The translations under genes were made by a program, and so were the position numbers. From positions 1 to 27,669 of IMG/VR virus record IMGVR_UViG_3300044695_000735: 27,669 bases of DNA; one strand, 5' to 3'. Of the stretch, positions 6,919 to 14,337 are shown in pieces; the first letter of the stretch is position 1, and each line of letters begins with the position of its first letter. Under the pieces are notes generated by a model. The model was not told the DNA's origin and ran no database searches. It saw only the letters and a program-made list of their open reading frames with translations. The stretch comes from a virus.

Positions 6919-8904
6919 TTAACTAAATCTTGCTCTTTGTCTTATTGCTGCTATTCTTTGTTGGTTGCTAGTTACATCGCTTTCAACTACATAAGCCCTA
7001 ACTGCCTGATTGCCAATATCGTTAATTGTGCTTTGACTTAAATTAGTTGTTTGTGCCTGTGGTAATTGTGGTGCTACAGGTGCAGACATACTGACATTAG
7101 CACTCATACCTGCTCCTGCATTATTTGGCAATGGAGTAGCCATAATTTTTTTAACACTTAAAAAACCTGAAGCAATAGTTGTAGCTGCAGCAACAAAGTT
7201 AAATGGATATGGTACATCTTTTAATGCTCTTGTAGCACCTGTATATGTGTTCATAACCGCTTGTGCGATTGCTAATGCTTTACCTGCAGCAGATTCCCTA
7301 CCTACAATTTCAATAGCTGCATTAATACCTGCATTTAAAATGTTTAACTTTTCATTTTGCACTTGTCTTTCTAATGCTATCCGTTGTGTTGCAGTTTGTT
7401 TATCAAATGTATCTAATTCGGCTTGTGTGTGCTTTCTTGCTGTAATATTTTGCCTTTCTAATTCTCTTGATTTATTAAATCCATCTAATTGGTCTTGATA
7501 TGTAGCTTCTCCTAATGCCTTTCTTAATTCATAATCAGCAAATAATAACGCTTCTTCTTCAACTCTTGCTTGTGCTTCTCTATTTAATTTAGCAATAGCA
7601 ATGCCATCATCAAGATTAGATAATTCAATTCTAAGAGCAGTTACCTTTTCATTATAAGCTATTTCTGCATCTGTTCTTGCCTGTGTACCTACATTGTAAT
7701 TATTAATATTATCTTGTAGCCTTTTAAGTTCTATGTCTGCTTCTTCTTTGCTAATCTGTTTTTTTGTTTCTAGTTTTAATACTTCATCTTTAATAAGTTC
7801 TGCATTAGCCTTTCTTTCATCTAATGTAATCTTATTATTACTAGCTGCAATAGAAGCGTCTAATGCTAATTTTTCTTTTGCTAATCCTGTTTGATTAACT
7901 AAATATTCAGACCTTAAACCTGCAACCTGTGCTTCAATGGCTGCTTGTTCGTTAATAGCCTCTTTTAATGCAACTTGTAAATCAATACTTGTTTTATTTT
8001 GTGCAAGTTCAGCGGCAGCAGCAGCAACTTTTGTAGCAGCTAATTTCTTCATTGCCTTTTCTTGCTCATCTAAAACACCGCCTAGTTTATTATTTGCTGC
8101 TATTCTATCATCAATACTTTTAAATTCATCATCTCTTACTTGTCTTAATGTCTCTGCTTGTCTATCATATTTTTCAACTAATCCTGCTAATTCTGCAGCA
8201 GCTAATTTTGCATTATTTTGAAGTGCAATAGTTGCTTTTGATTGCTCATATATTGCTTTTACATTTATTTTAGATGCTTTGTCAACCACACCACTTACTA
8301 CATCAACAACAGACGCAGCAGCAGCACCAAAGTTATTATAAACTTTCTTACCTGCATCAACTGCTTTATCTGCAGTTTCGGCTAAAAAAGTTTTAGTTTC
8401 TTCAATACCTTTTGCTAACTGCTTTATCTTTTCAGTATCGCCACCACCAAGAAATGAATCTTCCCAAGCTAATTGCGCCTGTTGAATAAATAATTTAATC
8501 CCACCAAATGCTACTTTTAATGGAGTAATTGCTAGTGTTAACAATCCTGTCATTACTTTTCCTAGCGCATCAAATCCATTAGTATTTTTACCTACTGAAT
8601 CAGTAACATCAATAAATATTTCTATTAGCTTATTAGCTATTGTTGCAATAGTGTTAAATACTGCAGCAACCGAATCCGCAACCTTTTGGTTTTTGCTTAA
8701 TGTTTCTTTAAAGAAATTAAATGCACCTGCAATTACAGAAATTACACCTAATGATTTAATAGTATTCCCTAAAGATGAAAATGCACCTTGCCCTTCTTTA
8801 GCAGATTTAACACTTTCTTTTGTCTTATTATTTAGATTGTCTACATTTTTAGAACCTGCTTCTGTATCAATCGTTATCTTTAAATTTAAATTTTCTTGTG
8901 CCAT
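6919..8904 (-). CDS. Tape measure protein
   Basis: 661 residues, mainly long alpha-helical, Ala/Lys/Glu/Gln-rich. Hydrophobic stretches near the N-terminus (SLGVISVIAGAFNFF; VMTGLLTLAITPLKVAFGGI) and another near residue 550 (AGKALAIAQAVMNTYTGATR) are typical of tape measures. Coiled coil dominates residues about 210-520. It sits directly after the large tail genes and its start codon touches the previous stop. At roughly 1.5 angstrom per residue it would set a tail of about 100 nm (inference). It is short for a siphophage but normal for Bacteroidota phages. It acts inside the tail tube during assembly and possibly in membrane passage of DNA. Confidence 0.85.
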   Translation of the reverse strand: MAQENLNLKITIDTEAGSKNVDNLNNKTKESVKSAKEGQGAFSSLGNTIKSLGVISVIAGAFNFFKETLSKNQKVADSVAAVFNTIATIANKLIEIFIDVTDSVGKNTNGFDALGKVMTGLLTLAITPLKVAFGGIKLFIQQAQLAWEDSFLGGGDTEKIKQLAKGIEETKTFLAETADKAVDAGKKVYNNFGAAAASVVDVVSGVVDKASKINVKAIYEQSKATIALQNNAKLAAAELAGLVEKYDRQAETLRQVRDDEFKSIDDRIAANNKLGGVLDEQEKAMKKLAATKVAAAAAELAQNKTSIDLQVALKEAINEQAAIEAQVAGLRSEYLVNQTGLAKEKLALDASIAASNNKITLDERKANAELIKDEVLKLETKKQISKEEADIELKRLQDNINNYNVGTQARTDAEIAYNEKVTALRIELSNLDDGIAIAKLNREAQARVEEEALLFADYELRKALGEATYQDQLDGFNKSRELERQNITARKHTQAELDTFDKQTATQRIALERQVQNEKLNILNAGINAAIEIVGRESAAGKALAIAQAVMNTYTGATRALKDVPYPFNFVAAATTIASGFLSVKKIMATPLPNNAGAGMSANVSMSAPVAPQLPQAQTTNLSQSTINDIGNQAVRAYVVESDVTSNQQRIAAIRQRARFS

Positions 8905-10925
8905 TAGTAGGTTGTTTCAATTACTTTTAATAAACTTATTTTGGTCGTATTGTATTCCATAGGGTTAAAATTCTCAACCTTATTTAATCTAAATAGAACT
9001 CCGTCAATCCAAATGTACTTGCTAAAATCTAGATTATTAATATCATTAGTATTTAATAAAGCAGAACAGGTAAGTAGCTTACTATCTTTACTTGTAATTT
9101 CTGCTATGTAATCACTATGATATGCGTTAAATATATTTGCTATTGGATAGCCGCTAGTATTAAACTTAGTCTCAAATGGCACACCAAAATTAATATCATT
9201 AGTTGGCGCAAATGGGTCGTTAAGATGTCCACCATATCCATAAGTAGTAATAGTATCAATTACTGACAATCCGTTTAATATATTATAACTTGTTCTACCT
9301 GTTATTTTTTTAGCTTGTAATATTCTAATAACACTTTCCATTGAATTTTCTTTAGTATTATTATCTGATATTTTATATATAGCAGGATATATCTTATCTG
9401 TTCCATCTTTTTGATATAAAACACTTGGCGCAAATATTACTTCAAGTGTATCTGTTTCTTTACTAAAATCATATTCTGTATCATATATCCTATCTCCATA
9501 GCTTTCATTGTATTTTTTATTATAATTCTCATTGTAAAAATCATTGTCTTTTGTAAACTTATAATCAAAATACCTTGCATTTAGTTCACTCATAGGCTTA
9601 ATACTTAAAGGCTTAGACCTGTCTATTTTATTAGACCAATCTAAAGCATTAGCATAAGTGTCATCATAAAAGTTAATATAAGGCTTTATAATTAATTTCT
9701 TATCATTCCAAGTATCTTCGTAAACATATAAGTTAAACATTTTAACTATGCTTAAAAAGAAGTCTCTTTGGAATATACCTTTTGGTATTGTATCATTAAT
9801 AACTAATGCATCACCATAGGCAACATTAACAGGCACAAGTGCATCTGAAAAAAATGATACTTGACCTTCTGTTATTGTAACAGGTGGGTCATCTCTATTA
9901 GGTGCAGTATTTGTAAATCTAAAACTAATTGCATCGTTAGTATTTATTAACAATTCAAATTCTCCGTCTTCTCCAACCCCTCCAACAAAATTTGATTCAT
10001 AAACGCTTAATCCATTTTTTAATATATAAAAAACACCACTTGTTGCATCACCACTAAATGAATAAATCATTTTTAATGTTGTAGAAGCCGTTCCTGTATA
10101 TGTGAATACACTATTAGAACCACTTGGAACTAATCCTGACCCTGTAACAGTTGTAAATCTATAAAGGCTTGTTCCTGTAATTACTAGGTCAGTTGTCCTT
10201 GTAGCTACGTTTAAAGTTCCTGTTGTTTTAGTTAAATTAATTTGATTATGAGGAATAATAAGCCTGTTAAATAGTTCTTGTTCTGCTGATAATAAATTTA
10301 ATGTATAAGTATAATCCGTTCCTTCAAATATCTTTTGTAAATATTCTTTTACATATAAAGCAGGTCTAAATGCACTTACTTGAAAGTTTATTTTATCTGT
10401 GCTTACATTGCCATAATCAATTAATGGATAATAGTAACCTGACCCTGCAATAGTATCCCAACTAGCTTTAATATTAGCAATATTATAAACGTGATTGTAT
10501 GCACTAAAATCTAAATCTTGTAATCTTTTATTTCCTAGTGTATTTATAAACCCACCTAGTTCACCAAATACAGAACACTGATACTCAATAGTTTTATCAT
10601 CTATTACAATTTCCAATATCCTTAATGTACCCTTAAATATCTGTACCTTATCAATAAAGATTCTACATTGAGCCGACTTTGAAGCATTAAAATTATAGTT
10701 TACATTAGGCAATTCATTGTCCGTAAAGTTTGCGTTACCTAAATCAAACACAAAGCCAAATATTCTATTGTTAATTGCAGTTCCTGAAATATTAATGGTC
10801 TTAGAATAAGATGTATTCCTACTGCCAAAATCGTTAACATCATCAATAGAATAGTTAAACTCTGTACTTATGTCTTGCAATAAGTCTAATTTGTATCCCT
10901 CAATATATATCTCTGTACTTATCAT
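8904..10925 (-). CDS. Large tail / baseplate structural protein (Tal-hub position)
   Basis: 673 residues, aromatic and Asn/Asp-rich, beta-patterned, without membrane segments. The N-terminus (MISTEIYIEGYKLDLLQDIS, then TSYSKTINISGTAINNRIFG) recurs in tail proteins of Bacteroidota siphophages. A middle Thr/Gly/Ser-rich part (about 240-350) looks like an Ig- or carbohydrate-binding-like beta domain, and residues about 400-470 contain a Trp/Tyr-rich segment (FNLYVYEDTW). It starts in the stop codon of the 408-residue gene and its own stop touches the tape-measure start. Its size and neighbours suggest a baseplate hub or tail-tip protein; no enzymatic motif was identified. Confidence 0.55.
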   Translation of the reverse strand: MISTEIYIEGYKLDLLQDISTEFNYSIDDVNDFGSRNTSYSKTINISGTAINNRIFGFVFDLGNANFTDNELPNVNYNFNASKSAQCRIFIDKVQIFKGTLRILEIVIDDKTIEYQCSVFGELGGFINTLGNKRLQDLDFSAYNHVYNIANIKASWDTIAGSGYYYPLIDYGNVSTDKINFQVSAFRPALYVKEYLQKIFEGTDYTYTLNLLSAEQELFNRLIIPHNQINLTKTTGTLNVATRTTDLVITGTSLYRFTTVTGSGLVPSGSNSVFTYTGTASTTLKMIYSFSGDATSGVFYILKNGLSVYESNFVGGVGEDGEFELLINTNDAISFRFTNTAPNRDDPPVTITEGQVSFFSDALVPVNVAYGDALVINDTIPKGIFQRDFFLSIVKMFNLYVYEDTWNDKKLIIKPYINFYDDTYANALDWSNKIDRSKPLSIKPMSELNARYFDYKFTKDNDFYNENYNKKYNESYGDRIYDTEYDFSKETDTLEVIFAPSVLYQKDGTDKIYPAIYKISDNNTKENSMESVIRILQAKKITGRTSYNILNGLSVIDTITTYGYGGHLNDPFAPTNDINFGVPFETKFNTSGYPIANIFNAYHSDYIAEITSKDSKLLTCSALLNTNDINNLDFSKYIWIDGVLFRLNKVENFNPMEYNTTKISLLKVIETTY

Positions 10926-12151
10926 TATCTAAATTGACTTGTTATATATTTACCAACCTCAATATCTATTTCAAAGTTAAATAGCTTGTCCGAACTTTCT
11001 AATCTATATTCGTAATTCGTGCTGCTGATTGTAACAGGGAAGTATGCGCCTTGCACCTCCATATATACAATAGTACTTGCAAATAACTGTGCTAACCATT
11101 CGTAATCCTGTTGACTTACCCAATCCGAAATAAGATGGAATCTATCCTTATGCTGAATAGCATAGTTTAAAGTAGTCTCATTATACTTATTGTAAGCATC
11201 AATATTAGTCATTGTATTGCCTGATAACTGCCAATCATTGCGTCTATATGATGCCCTTTGTACCTCTGTTGACCTCTTGTTAACCAAAGCAAATTTCATT
11301 GTATCCCAACCGCCTAATCTGTTTAAGAAATGCAAGTTATACTGCTTGTATTTAGGATAGCACTTTTGTTTAAATTGTAGCTTTCTAGATATTGCGACCC
11401 CTCTTTTTAAATAAACATTATATCCATAGGTATCCTCTGTAATTAAAGTTCTACCTGCAAAGGTATTGATATGTCCTGCCTGACAATTAAATAGATTCAT
11501 TTCACCTGCGAATGTAATTCCACCACTAACCGTATCTAAAACTGTACCCGATTCGTTAATAGTTTCTATCCATGCAGAATAAGTACCTGCAGTTATCTTA
11601 AAATATGTAGCATAAAAATTATCGCCATATTCTATTGTTATATTCTCTGCATCCCTTTCTGTAATCCAATCATCTGTAAAGTTTTCAATTAATAGATTAT
11701 CGTAATAGTCTGATAGGACTAAAGGAGTATTGTTATTAACAAATAGAATGTCAGCAAATAATGGTGGGTAATAGTTATAAGCACTTAATGCTCCTGAAAC
11801 TAATCCTGCGCTAGTAACTAAGTTACCACCACTTACATATTCTTCGCCTACCTGTATTGTAGAATTAACTTTAATCTTGTCATTAGACGCAACTAGAATA
11901 GAACTACCTGAAGGCTCAAAGTAGTTAGTTACAAATGCCCTTACCATTGGGGATGCGTTAAATACTCCATAACTGCCTTCTGCAGATGGTGATGGATATA
12001 CCTTTGTTCTGCTTACCTGTGAGCCATTAACATAAACATCGTAAACAAACTTAAATGCAGTTTCGCCTACATTAGTTGAACTTGATACATACCATAAGTC
12101 ATCGTGCATACTAGAATATGGTGCAGGACTGCTCTGTATTGTTATTGCCAT
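10925..12151 (-). CDS. Tail structural protein (distal-tail-like)
   Basis: 408 residues, starting MAITIQSSPAPYSSMHDDLW. The sequence is beta-rich with many Tyr/Asn/Thr. A distinctive LHFLNRLGGWDTMKFALVNK segment in the second half recurs in Bacteroidota phage tail proteins, followed by a compact C-terminal domain ending NFEIDIEVGKYITSQFR. It lies between the tail-completion candidate and the 673-residue baseplate protein, and start/stop codons touch on the downstream side. A distal-tail (Dit-like) or tail-tip role is inferred from order and composition only. Confidence 0.55.
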   Translation of the reverse strand: MAITIQSSPAPYSSMHDDLWYVSSSTNVGETAFKFVYDVYVNGSQVSRTKVYPSPSAEGSYGVFNASPMVRAFVTNYFEPSGSSILVASNDKIKVNSTIQVGEEYVSGGNLVTSAGLVSGALSAYNYYPPLFADILFVNNNTPLVLSDYYDNLLIENFTDDWITERDAENITIEYGDNFYATYFKITAGTYSAWIETINESGTVLDTVSGGITFAGEMNLFNCQAGHINTFAGRTLITEDTYGYNVYLKRGVAISRKLQFKQKCYPKYKQYNLHFLNRLGGWDTMKFALVNKRSTEVQRASYRRNDWQLSGNTMTNIDAYNKYNETTLNYAIQHKDRFHLISDWVSQQDYEWLAQLFASTIVYMEVQGAYFPVTISSTNYEYRLESSDKLFNFEIDIEVGKYITSQFR

Positions 12152-12155
12152 TTTA

Positions 12156-12866
12156 TTATTTCGCTTTTGATTCTTTTGTAATATTTGCTGCTATCCTTAC
12201 TGCTGCATCACTTATAACTGCATAAGCTACTGCATCTGTAAACTTCTTATCGAATACCTGTGCTATTGCATTGTCAAAATACTTAGTTTGTTTAATACCT
12301 CTTTTTTTAATGTTAACAGATATTGCGTATGCTAATCCCCTTTTATTCTTTGCGCTTGTCAGCGTCTTTTTTAATCCTTGTTTCTTTGCCTGTGTAGGAC
12401 TTTCGCCACCATCTCTGCTAGTTGTTACATTGTCAGACCTTACAGATTTCCTAGCTTTATTTAGCCAAGTAAATATATTAGCTGCCATTTTCCTATTAGG
12501 GTAAATGGTTTTATATGCGTATGGAGTATTAGAAGGCTCACCGCTTATCTTACCTTTAACCCCTTTGTTTATAAAATCAAAGTACTTAATCTGTTCGCTA
12601 TCAGCAGGATAACCTAAAGCTAAAATATATTGAGTGCCGAATTTAGTAATAGTAGGAAATGAAACTTCTGTTAGTTTGCCACTAGCAATCGACCCTGATT
12701 TTTCTAGATTATCTAATATAGCTTTATTAAAATCTAATCCAAATTCAAGCAAAGTCTGTTCTAATATAGGCAATTTCTTAGAATTAAGCACCTTATAGTC
12801 ACCGCTACCTATCCTTTGGATATAGCCGTCTCTTAGTGCTTCTATTTGATTCCTACTAATGCTCAT
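12156..12866 (-). CDS. Putative tail completion / neck protein (HK97 gp10-like)
   Basis: 236 residues, basic, mixed alpha/beta. Features: an N-terminal helix, a strand pair around EVSFPTITKFGTQYILALGY, a Lys/Arg-rich low-complexity middle (SPTQAKKQGLKKTLTSAKNK) and a C-terminal helix block with GLAYAISVNIKKRGIKQTKY. The AISV-KKRGI-K-T motif before a terminal helical block resembles HK97 gp10-type neck or tail-completion proteins. It opens the tail block after the hairpin at 12901-12924. The assignment is tentative. Confidence 0.45.
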   Translation of the reverse strand: MSISRNQIEALRDGYIQRIGSGDYKVLNSKKLPILEQTLLEFGLDFNKAILDNLEKSGSIASGKLTEVSFPTITKFGTQYILALGYPADSEQIKYFDFINKGVKGKISGEPSNTPYAYKTIYPNRKMAANIFTWLNKARKSVRSDNVTTSRDGGESPTQAKKQGLKKTLTSAKNKRGLAYAISVNIKKRGIKQTKYFDNAIAQVFDKKFTDAVAYAVISDAAVRIAANITKESKAK

Positions 12867-12900
12867 ACCAATAAATAGTATAATAGGCTTAAAATAACTA

Positions 12901-12924
12901 TCCCCACCTTTTTACGGATGGGGA
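12901..12924 (-). terminator. Hairpin between chaperone genes and tail genes, weak terminator
   Basis: TCCCCA (12901-12906) and TGGGGA (12919-12924) pair fully, with a further CC/GG pair inside after one bulged base and a loop of seven. On the minus strand it is followed by a mixed tail (TAGTTATTTTAAG), so the U-tract is poor. It lies 27 bases past the 12951 stop. It could be a leaky terminator or an RNA processing/stability hairpin. Confidence 0.5.
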
Positions 12925-12950
12925 CGTTAACCAAAAATCCACTATGAAAA

Positions 12951-13115
12951 CTATTTTATCTTTTTAATCTGCTCATTATCGTAATCATTCTTAGCTTTTA
13001 AATATGATAATGTATTTAAAAAATGTATAACCTTTAACTCGTAAACATCTTGCAGAACTATTGCCTCGTGTTCTGATACTATTTTTGCGCAGTATTGCCA
13101 TCCAAAATACTCCAT
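12951..13115 (-). CDS. Small -1 frame ORF, likely T-like partner of the tail chaperone
   Basis: From the ATG at 13113-13115 this frame gives 54 residues (MEYFGWQYCAKIVSEHEAIV onward), ending KKIK. It overlaps the upstream 207-residue gene in the -1 frame. The frame is open further upstream, through a Gly/Ser/Gln-rich stretch, to a run of nine T on the minus strand at 13230-13222, so it could be read as an extension of the upstream protein by -1 frameshifting. Residues after the overlap (LQDVYELKVIHFLNTLSYLK) form an amphipathic helix and look like true protein. Position before the tail genes fits the classical G/GT chaperone pair. Independent translation from the ATG is the alternative. Confidence 0.55.
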   Translation of the reverse strand: MEYFGWQYCAKIVSEHEAIVLQDVYELKVIHFLNTLSYLKAKNDYDNEQIKKIK

Positions 13116-13702
13116 AAAATTGCTGCCACCTTTTCTGCCTTGTCCATTGTCAGACCCTCCTTGTTCAGATTCTCCGTCAAATAATCCTTTGTAATTGGAG
13201 TCCAATCGTTGAATACTTGATAAAAAAAAACAACCGAAAAGTAAACCTCTTTAAAATTAGCGTGTAAAATATCATTCGCATATTCTTGATGCAGGTCTGA
13301 ATCGTATTTTAAATCCCTATATTTAAACCATTTCCGTTCTTGTGGAATTACTATCGATGCAGCTATTTTATGCAGATTAGGTATTAGGTCTTTCATAAAA
13401 AACTTGCTCTCTATATACCTTGCAGTGTTTATATCCTTAGAATCTTTAATAAACTTATATATTCTTTTATTAGCATAGATTCTATTTACAGGTTGCCCTT
13501 CGTAGTTATCCTTTAAAAAATATAACTCTGCCCTGTATTTATCTAATTGCTTTTTAGGTAAATTGCTTACCTGATTTTCAGTTAAGTTATTTATAATAGA
13601 TATTAGCTTATTCTCAATATCCTTTTCAGTCCAATCTTTTGATGGGTTAGTAATTATTGGATACATCTGTTGATAATGCCATACTGTTATTTTATGCCAC
13701 AT
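13079..13702 (-). CDS. Putative tail assembly chaperone (G-like)
   Basis: 207 residues, helical, with many Lys/Asn/Tyr. The N-terminus MWHKITVWHYQQMYPIITNP resembles Bacteroidota-phage tail chaperones, which commonly open with a K-I-T-V-x-x-(Y/F)-Q motif. The C-terminal third holds a hydrophobic VYFSVVFFYQVF stretch encoded by the T9 run, then MDKAEKVAAILWSILDG. The overlapping -1 frame ORF at its 3' end is the usual layout for tail chaperones that bind the tape measure protein. It starts within the upstream one-TM microprotein gene. The TMP lies four genes downstream, not directly next, which weakens the call. Confidence 0.5.
   Translation of the reverse strand: MWHKITVWHYQQMYPIITNPSKDWTEKDIENKLISIINNLTENQVSNLPKKQLDKYRAELYFLKDNYEGQPVNRIYANKRIYKFIKDSKDINTARYIESKFFMKDLIPNLHKIAASIVIPQERKWFKYRDLKYDSDLHQEYANDILHANFKEVYFSVVFFYQVFNDWTPITKDYLTENLNKEGLTMDKAEKVAAILWSILDGNTAQK
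13222..13230 (-). other. Nine-T slippery run, candidate -1 frameshift site
   Basis: On the minus strand the 0 frame reads GTT GTT TTT TTT TAT. Preceded by T, the TTT TTT codons make a T-TTT-TTT heptamer, the canonical X-XXY-YYZ form. A -1 slip leads into an open frame (TTA TCA AGT) that continues to 12951. Nine T residues also allow RNA polymerase slippage. The 0 frame continues for about 46 codons after the run, which is longer than in typical G/GT pairs. Confidence 0.4.
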
Positions 13703-13812
13703 ATCGCCTTAATTTTAGATAAAGATACTGCAATTATAAATACTAAACAAGCTAATGGTACGCTAAATAGTATAAACTTTAATAGTTCGTATGTAAATAT
13801 TAGTTGCTTCAT
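13687..13812 (-). CDS. One-TM microprotein, 41 residues
   Basis: ATG at 13810-13812 overlaps the preceding TGA (ATGA), and the TAA at 13687-13689 lies just inside the chaperone gene, so both junctions look coupled. The peptide is MKQLIFTYELLKFILFSVPL followed by ACLVFIIAVSLSKIKAICGI and K: one membrane span at about residues 12-33 and a short basic tail. It may be a holin-like or membrane-associated phage protein; function is unknown. Overlap on both sides, without gaps, is the main support for a real gene. Confidence 0.55.
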   Translation of the reverse strand: MKQLIFTYELLKFILFSVPLACLVFIIAVSLSKIKAICGIK

Positions 13813-14057
13813 TGTTGCTTATTATGTAAGTTGTAAATCATTTGATTAATCTTTTCATCTATTTTATCCCTTCTTTCTAGAAATTGTTTTCTTCTATCTT
13901 TTTCATCTAAGTATGGTTCTAGGTCTTTTTTTAGCATCTTAATAGCTAATTCTTTGTCTGCTAATTCCTTTTCTAGTTTAGCTATCTTCTCTATTAGGCA
14001 TTCATTTTCAAGCCTTATTAAGTATTCCTGACTGATTGTGTAGTTGTTTTTTACCAT
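13809..14057 (-). CDS. Small coiled-coil protein, unknown function
   Basis: With the ATG at 14055-14057 the protein has 82 residues; a longer TTG-started version (14084) would begin inside the terminator hairpin and is rejected. It is nearly all heptad-patterned and charged: ECLIEKIAKLEKELADKELA, then IKMLKKDLEPYLDEKDRRKQ. A dimeric coiled coil is likely. It is the first gene after the second regulatory region and is coupled (ATGA) to the TM microprotein gene. No family is recognised. Confidence 0.65.
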   Translation of the reverse strand: MVKNNYTISQEYLIRLENECLIEKIAKLEKELADKELAIKMLKKDLEPYLDEKDRRKQFLERRDKIDEKINQMIYNLHNKQQ

Positions 14058-14069
14058 AGTGTTTGTTTT

Positions 14070-14138
14070 AAAAAACCACCCCAAGTACCCAAATTACTAT
14101 CTTTGTTTTATTTTAATATTAAAAATTTCTTGAGGTGG
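14070..14138 (-). terminator. Long-stem hairpin with U-run in the leader of the virion operon
   Basis: On the minus strand CCACCTCAAG (14138-14129) pairs with CTTGGGGTGG (14085-14076), ten pairs with one G-U, followed by TTTTTT (14075-14070). The 43-base loop contains a perfect 14-base palindrome TTTTAATATTAAAA (14111-14124). It lies between the 25-codon leader ORF and the first virion-operon gene, 12 bases above that start codon. It looks like an intrinsic terminator or attenuator. Confidence 0.55.
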
Positions 14139-14147
14139 TCTATGCTC

Positions 14148-14225
14148 TTAAATGTTCTGATATATCGCAACTACTAAGAATGCGAATATAAGAATAATTA
14201 CTGCTTGTTTGTTTTCTTTTTTCAT
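14148..14225 (-). CDS. 25-residue one-TM leader microprotein
   Basis: ATG at 14223-14225, TAA at 14148-14150. The peptide has a basic start (MKKENKQAV) and one hydrophobic span (IILIFAFLVVAIY). It lies 20 bases below the -7-like box at 14245-14252 and just above the hairpin at 14070-14138. It may be a real membrane microprotein (holin/lysis or superinfection-type are guesses) or a leader peptide whose translation affects the hairpin. The clean hydrophobic pattern supports translation. Confidence 0.4.
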   Translation of the reverse strand: MKKENKQAVIILIFAFLVVAIYQNI

Positions 14226-14244
14226 ATTGGTTTGTTTGATAAAT

Positions 14245-14252
14245 CAAAGATA
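14245..14252 (-). promoter_or_regulatory. -7-like box TATCTTTG before the virion operon
   Basis: TATCTTTG on the minus strand fits the Bacteroidota -7 consensus TAnnTTTG. No TTG is found 17-23 bases upstream, so the -33 element is missing or degenerate. The tandem repeats at 14291-14336 lie about 40-85 bases upstream, the position of an activator or phage-factor site. It would transcribe the 25-codon leader and, past the hairpin, the virion genes. Confidence 0.4.
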
Positions 14253-14290
14253 GTGTAAGATATATACACATTGCGTACATAATCTAAACT

Positions 14291-14336
14291 ATTTTTAAAC
14301 TTTGTGATGAACGGCAAATAATAAGGATGAACGGTA
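14291..14336. repeat. Regulatory repeat block, copy 2 (two GATGAACGG(C/T) units)
   Basis: GATGAACGGC (14306-14315) and GATGAACGGT (14326-14335) are direct repeats with a 20-base period; on the minus strand they read (A/G)CCGTTCATC. The block also contains ATTTTTAAACTTT (14291-14303), which is identical to 25076-25088 beside the other copy. It lies directly below the TerL stop codon and above a -7-like box, so it is likely a regulator-binding region. Confidence 0.65.
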
Positions 14337-14337
14337 A

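Noticed and set aside
8651-8962. Plus-strand open frames over the tape measure, scaffold and other virion genes (also near 7247, 7937, 6080, 6602)
   Set aside because: They are mirror images of long minus-strand genes, rich in Ser/Cys/Leu as expected from complements of Lys/Glu/Ala codons, and no promoter or spacing supports them.
14058-14084. TTG-started extension of the coiled-coil gene to 14084
   Set aside because: The extra nine codons come from the terminator hairpin arm and U-tract; the ATG at 14057 gives a clean protein.
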